From Myotis daubentonii (Eukaryota; Chordata; Mammalia; Chiroptera; Vespertilionidae), in NCBI RefSeq assembly GCF_963259705.1, contig NC_081844.1, forward strand, positions 28,846,294 through 28,910,293: a DNA stretch of 64,000 nucleotides. The letters run 5' to 3'. Position numbers and translations under genes: made by a program. This document shows positions 61,301-64,000 of the stretch, piece after piece. Numbering within the stretch: the stretch's first letter is position 1; every line of letters begins with the position of its first letter. The notes below the pieces were generated by a model. The model saw only the letters and a program-made list of their open reading frames with translations. It searched no databases and was not told where the DNA came from.

Positions 61301-64000
61301 TGAAGAGAGCTGTAGAGTGCTTTGTATTATATTATGAGAGGCCTGGTGTACAGATCGTGCACAGGTAGGGTCCGGCCGGCCGGCCCCAATCAGGGCCAGT
61401 TGGGCGGGGCCAGCCACGGGAGAGACCCCGGGTGGTTGGCGGGCCAGCCCTGCCCCCTGGTCAAACTCTGGTTGAACTCCTGGTCGAGGGAACAATTTGC
61501 ATGTTACCCTTTTATTATATAGGATTAAAGTGAATGAATTGTTTTTGTCTTAAGACCCATAACACTTGAGTTATTGAGGATCCCAAAGAGTATTTGTTTA
61601 TGTGGGTTATTTGCTATTTACTGTGTTAGAAATTAAAATGGAGCTTTAAAAAATAAGTCCACTGTATTTTTAAACAGTTTTTATTGCGTTACTGAAATTC
61701 TGAGCTGGAAAATCCTTTGTTGTGGCAGATGGCCTTGCCCACTACAGGGTATAATATGCAAGACAATATGAAAAATAATTATTTTCCGCACCAAAATTTG
61801 AGTGGACATGTGTCATTCGTTTACATTTTTGCAAATTTTTTAAATGTCTGGCTTAATAGAAGACACCTGATTCTCATGGATATTCTGTCTGCAATCATTT
61901 GCCATTACTTCAGTCATCTTAATCCTTTGCTTTGAAGCAGTGTAGGAAGACCCAGCCTCATGTAGCTATCTGGCTGGAAAAAAGCTATATTTACAGAGAC
62001 TCAGATCATTGTGATTATCCTTTGACATGGGACCAAAAGTCCACAACTACTGGTGTTTGTAAATTAGGTGCGATGGGAATTTAATTATACCCATGAACCT
62101 ACAGTAGGCGCTCTGTTACGTTCATACCGATGGATCTACCTTGTAAACCAAATGAATCTTTCACTTGTACGTTATTTTATGATAACGTTAGTCATTTGGA
62201 GAGTATTGGTCCACTCTCTTACTACAGTGTCCATACCTCCCTTTGGTGAGTATCACCACCAATCTTGCCAGAAAAATCTCTAAGTATTGAAAAGCTGCCC
62301 AGCATACAAAGCAAGGCACACATTTTTTCCCAGGTCGAATAGCTCAGTTGGTTTGAGCATTGTCCTCAGATGTCAAAATCATGATTTTGATCCACGGTCA
62401 GGGCACATACAAGAAATAATCAATGAATGTGTAACATTAAGTGGATCAATACATCGATGTGTCTCTTTTTCTCTCCCACCCCTGCCACCTCTTATTCTAT
62501 TTCTCTGAAACAAAAACGAAGAACAAGGAAGACAGTCCATGTTTCCCCAAATCCTGATTGTTAGCTTGATAGCTTGATAAATGTACATTTACTTTCCTTG
62601 ATGGGACAGGCTCACTGTTTATGTTTTGAGAGAATGGCAGTTGTATTCTCAAGTAAAGATGTCATTCTAAGGAAAGAGCGGCTTGTTCTGCTCACAGCTA
62701 AGCCATGAGCGCTTTTCCTTAACACAACCACAGCTCAGTGTGCAGAAGTGCATACTGCACACTCTCCCCCTGTTGAGAATGGGAAAACAGGATCCACGTT
62801 TCATAATACTCTTCCTTTGTATCAAGGACGTCCTGAACTGAGGCAGAATTAGTTTTCCAACTGCAAGTGGCAGTGAGGAATACACTGGCTGCTGGCCCAG
62901 TGTGGTACCACTGCCTCCATCCATGCTCACACACCAGTTTTGCTCATCTTTGATTTTATACAACATTTCAAAAGTCAGTGTAGACTCAGGCAATGCCTCA
63001 GTATTCCTCTAGCATTTGGGTTGAACGCATGGGCCTCCTGAGAAATAGGGCAGTGGTTCTCAACCTTCTGGCCCTTTAAGTACAGTTCCTCATGTTGTGA
63101 CCCAACCATAAAATTATTTTCGTTGCTACTTCATAACTGTAATGTTGCTACTGTTATGAAGCATAATGTAAATATTTGGTCTGCAGGATGGTCTTAGGCG
63201 ACCCCTGTGAAAAGGGTCGTTCAACTGCCAAAGGGGTCGCGACCCACAGGTTGAGAACCGCTGGTCTAGGGGAGCCTAACCCCAGTGGCCTGCAGAGCTC
63301 ACTTGTTCCAATGAGCAGAGTGTTTTAGTGCAGAGAACATTGCAGTCAAAAGACTGGTCACTTTTAAAATAGAAAGGCACCTTTTTAATTCAAACCTTTA
63401 ACAGATATAAGAACACATTCACAATAAGAATGTAATACAGAAAAATACTAAGTGGAAAAACAGGACATAAACATGAATGTCATATCCACATGAATTAAAA
63501 CTCTAAACACATTGTAGCCCAGCACTACTGCTTTATAAAGTGTTCTTGTGTATTCCAGTGTGAGCTGGAGGGATGGAACCATATTTGGTGTACCAGCATT
63601 GCCTGTCAGGGAGGGTCAGTGGTTTTGAAGGCAACTCTCGCTGGTCATTGCAGAAAACATTGCACAGGATTTGATGTACTGAGTAAAGAGAAGTCAGGAA
63701 ACCCTCTTACCGAGTCAGTTTGTCAAACTGCTTTGTGGAAAGTTAAGCTTCCCCCTGAACCCCGTCTCCAGTCCTTGATGATGTGTTGCTGAGATACGAA
63801 CATTTCCTGAGTAAGGTTTTCACATGCATATTCTTGTTTTATAGAGTTGGACGTAAATCGATCGATATTTTCAATGAGAGAAAGCACCCCTTCAGAGTAA
63901 GTGTCAGTTTTATTGAGGTTCTATTTGTCTCTCGTACTGTGGTGTTTATTTCATACTGATCTGCTTTGAAATGAATTATTAGAAGAAAATGACTCCCTAC
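52123..64000 (+). CDS. Cyclin Y-like protein, copy B (exons 1-5, runs off window)
   Basis: This is the paralogue of the gene starting at 6821 and should encode the same membrane-tethered CDK-partner cyclin. Exons are 52123-52357, 54125-54150, 56210-56310, 61179-61214 and 63845-63896, with the same lengths (235, 26, 101, 36, 52 nt), phases and GT-AG borders as copy A. The MGNSKSCC acylation signal and all open frames are intact. Differences from copy A in the visible coding part are few: synonymous in exon 1, one synonymous plus Thr-to-Pro in exon 3, three replacements in exon 5. The cyclin-box exons lie beyond 64000, so functionality cannot be judged. A gammaretroviral-type solo LTR sits about 1.1 kb upstream, a difference from copy A that could affect its regulation. 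Confidence 0.82.
53076..53331 (+). mobile_element. Ves-type SINE, copy B intron 1
   Basis: Orthologous to 7774-8031, with TGGCTCAGTGGATAGAGCAT. Confidence 0.85.
53332..53548 (-). mobile_element. Ves-type SINE, inverted, copy B intron 1
   Basis: Orthologous to 8032-8247, forming the same inverted pair. Confidence 0.8.
54125..54150 (+). CDS. Cyclin Y-like copy B, exon 2 (26-nt microexon)
   Basis: It is identical to the copy A microexon (EQDKRKNND after joining) with the same TTCTTAG acceptor and GTAAGT donor. Confidence 0.7.
54984..55205 (+). mobile_element. Ves-type SINE, copy B intron 2
   Basis: Identical to the copy A element apart from A-run length. Confidence 0.9.
56210..56310 (+). CDS. 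Cyclin Y-like copy B, exon 3
   Basis: This 101-nt exon has acceptor CTACGTCAG and donor GTGAGT. It differs from copy A by GGA/GGG (synonymous) and ACC/CCC (Thr to Pro, in the SCPTVF-T/P-SDDTI block). Confidence 0.8.
56987..57549 (-). mobile_element. HeliBat-type Helitron, copy B intron 3
   Basis: Orthologous to 11690-12214. Copy B carries an internal tandem extension around 57300-57340 (GGGTGCAGCCT..AGGTCCC repeated) that copy A lacks. Confidence 0.8.
58796..59105 (+). mobile_element. hAT-type MITE, copy B intron 3
   Basis: Orthologous to 13708-14017 with the same termini. Confidence 0.9.
60214..60304 (+). repeat. (GGAA)n microsatellite, copy B
   Basis: Orthologous array with about 14 GGAA units and fewer GAA units. 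Confidence 0.95.
61179..61214 (+). CDS. Cyclin Y-like copy B, exon 4 (36-nt microexon)
   Basis: It is identical in sequence to copy A exon 4 ([11 protein letters not shown]), with acceptor CTTCCACAG and donor GTGAGT. Confidence 0.75.
61335..61524 (-). mobile_element. HeliBat-type Helitron, copy B intron 4
   Basis: Orthologous to 16264-16483 with a single 30-bp internal unit. Confidence 0.85.
62333..62530 (+). mobile_element. Old tRNA-derived SINE, copy B intron 4
   Basis: Orthologous to 17292-17490. Confidence 0.6.
63051..63263 (+). mobile_element. Internally deleted hAT MITE, copy B intron 4
   Basis: Orthologous to 18008-18220. Confidence 0.85.
63845..63896 (+). CDS. Cyclin Y-like copy B, exon 5
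   Basis: It reads [17 protein letters not shown]. The isoleucines are closer to CCNY 'LLDIF' than the copy A residues are. The donor is GTAAGT. The next exon lies outside the window. Confidence 0.75.

Larger units (their letters stand above)
48028..64000 (+). repeat. Segmental duplication copy B (continues past window)
   Basis: Direct-orientation partner of 3262-18957, about 44.8 kb downstream. It is longer here mainly because of the LTR at 50499-51047, and shorter where copy A has the SINE at 12992-13219. Confidence 0.95.

Noticed and set aside
1..64000. CRISPR arrays, bacterial operons, rRNA or phage features
   Set aside because: Repeat content and spliced exons are plainly mammalian; the tandem arrays are eukaryotic mini/microsatellites.

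Overview
This is mammalian nuclear DNA, almost certainly from a vespertilionid bat. It carries tRNA-derived SINEs of the Ves type (A/B-box head, 'ATTGATTT' and CT-rich tails), short HeliBat-type Helitrons (CCTATATAAT-like 5' ends, GTGCACGAATT-type 3' hairpins), hAT MITEs with CAGTGGTTCTCAACC termini, abundant L1 and several endogenous retroviral LTRs. Family names come from recall of consensus patterns; no database search was run.

The window is organised around a direct segmental duplication. Copy A starts near 3262 and aligns collinearly to at least 18957. Copy B starts near 48028 and runs off the window at 64000. Each copy holds a multi-exon cyclin Y-like gene on the + strand with an MGNSKSCC N-terminus (acylation signal) and consistent GT-AG exons. 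Copy A shows eight exons (6821-22798) plus a ninth-exon candidate at 24128. Copy B shows exons 1-5 before the window ends. The copies differ by a SINE present only in A (12992-13219), a solo gammaretroviral-type LTR present only in B (50499-51047), and small tandem or indel differences. Near-identical tracts alternate with more diverged ones.

Layout: 1-3261 is L1 antisense with a nested LTR. 3262-24300 is duplication copy A with the cyclin gene and, in its last intron, a tandem repeat whose unit contains a CTCF-core-like motif. 24350-33450 is a LINE/SINE/Helitron graveyard. 33450-36220 has no recognisable gene. 36220-37800 is an ERV LTR carrying a 15-bp minisatellite, plus probable proviral leader. 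37800-41400 is mostly AT-rich with no gene. 41436-44234 carries the membrane-spanning exon and tail exon of a MUC16-like mucin, with an LTR inserted in the splice-acceptor tract of the tail exon. 45832-48027 is an old L1 5'UTR interrupted by an ERV2-type solo LTR. 48028-64000 is duplication copy B.

Functional reading: the only good candidate protein-coding genes are the two cyclin Y-like paralogues, whose family partners are CDK14/CDK16-type kinases at membranes, and the MUC16-like C-terminal fragment. Copy A probably has a frameshift at the exon 8/9 junction that replaces its conserved C-terminus. Everything else is transposable-element sequence or featureless intergenic DNA.
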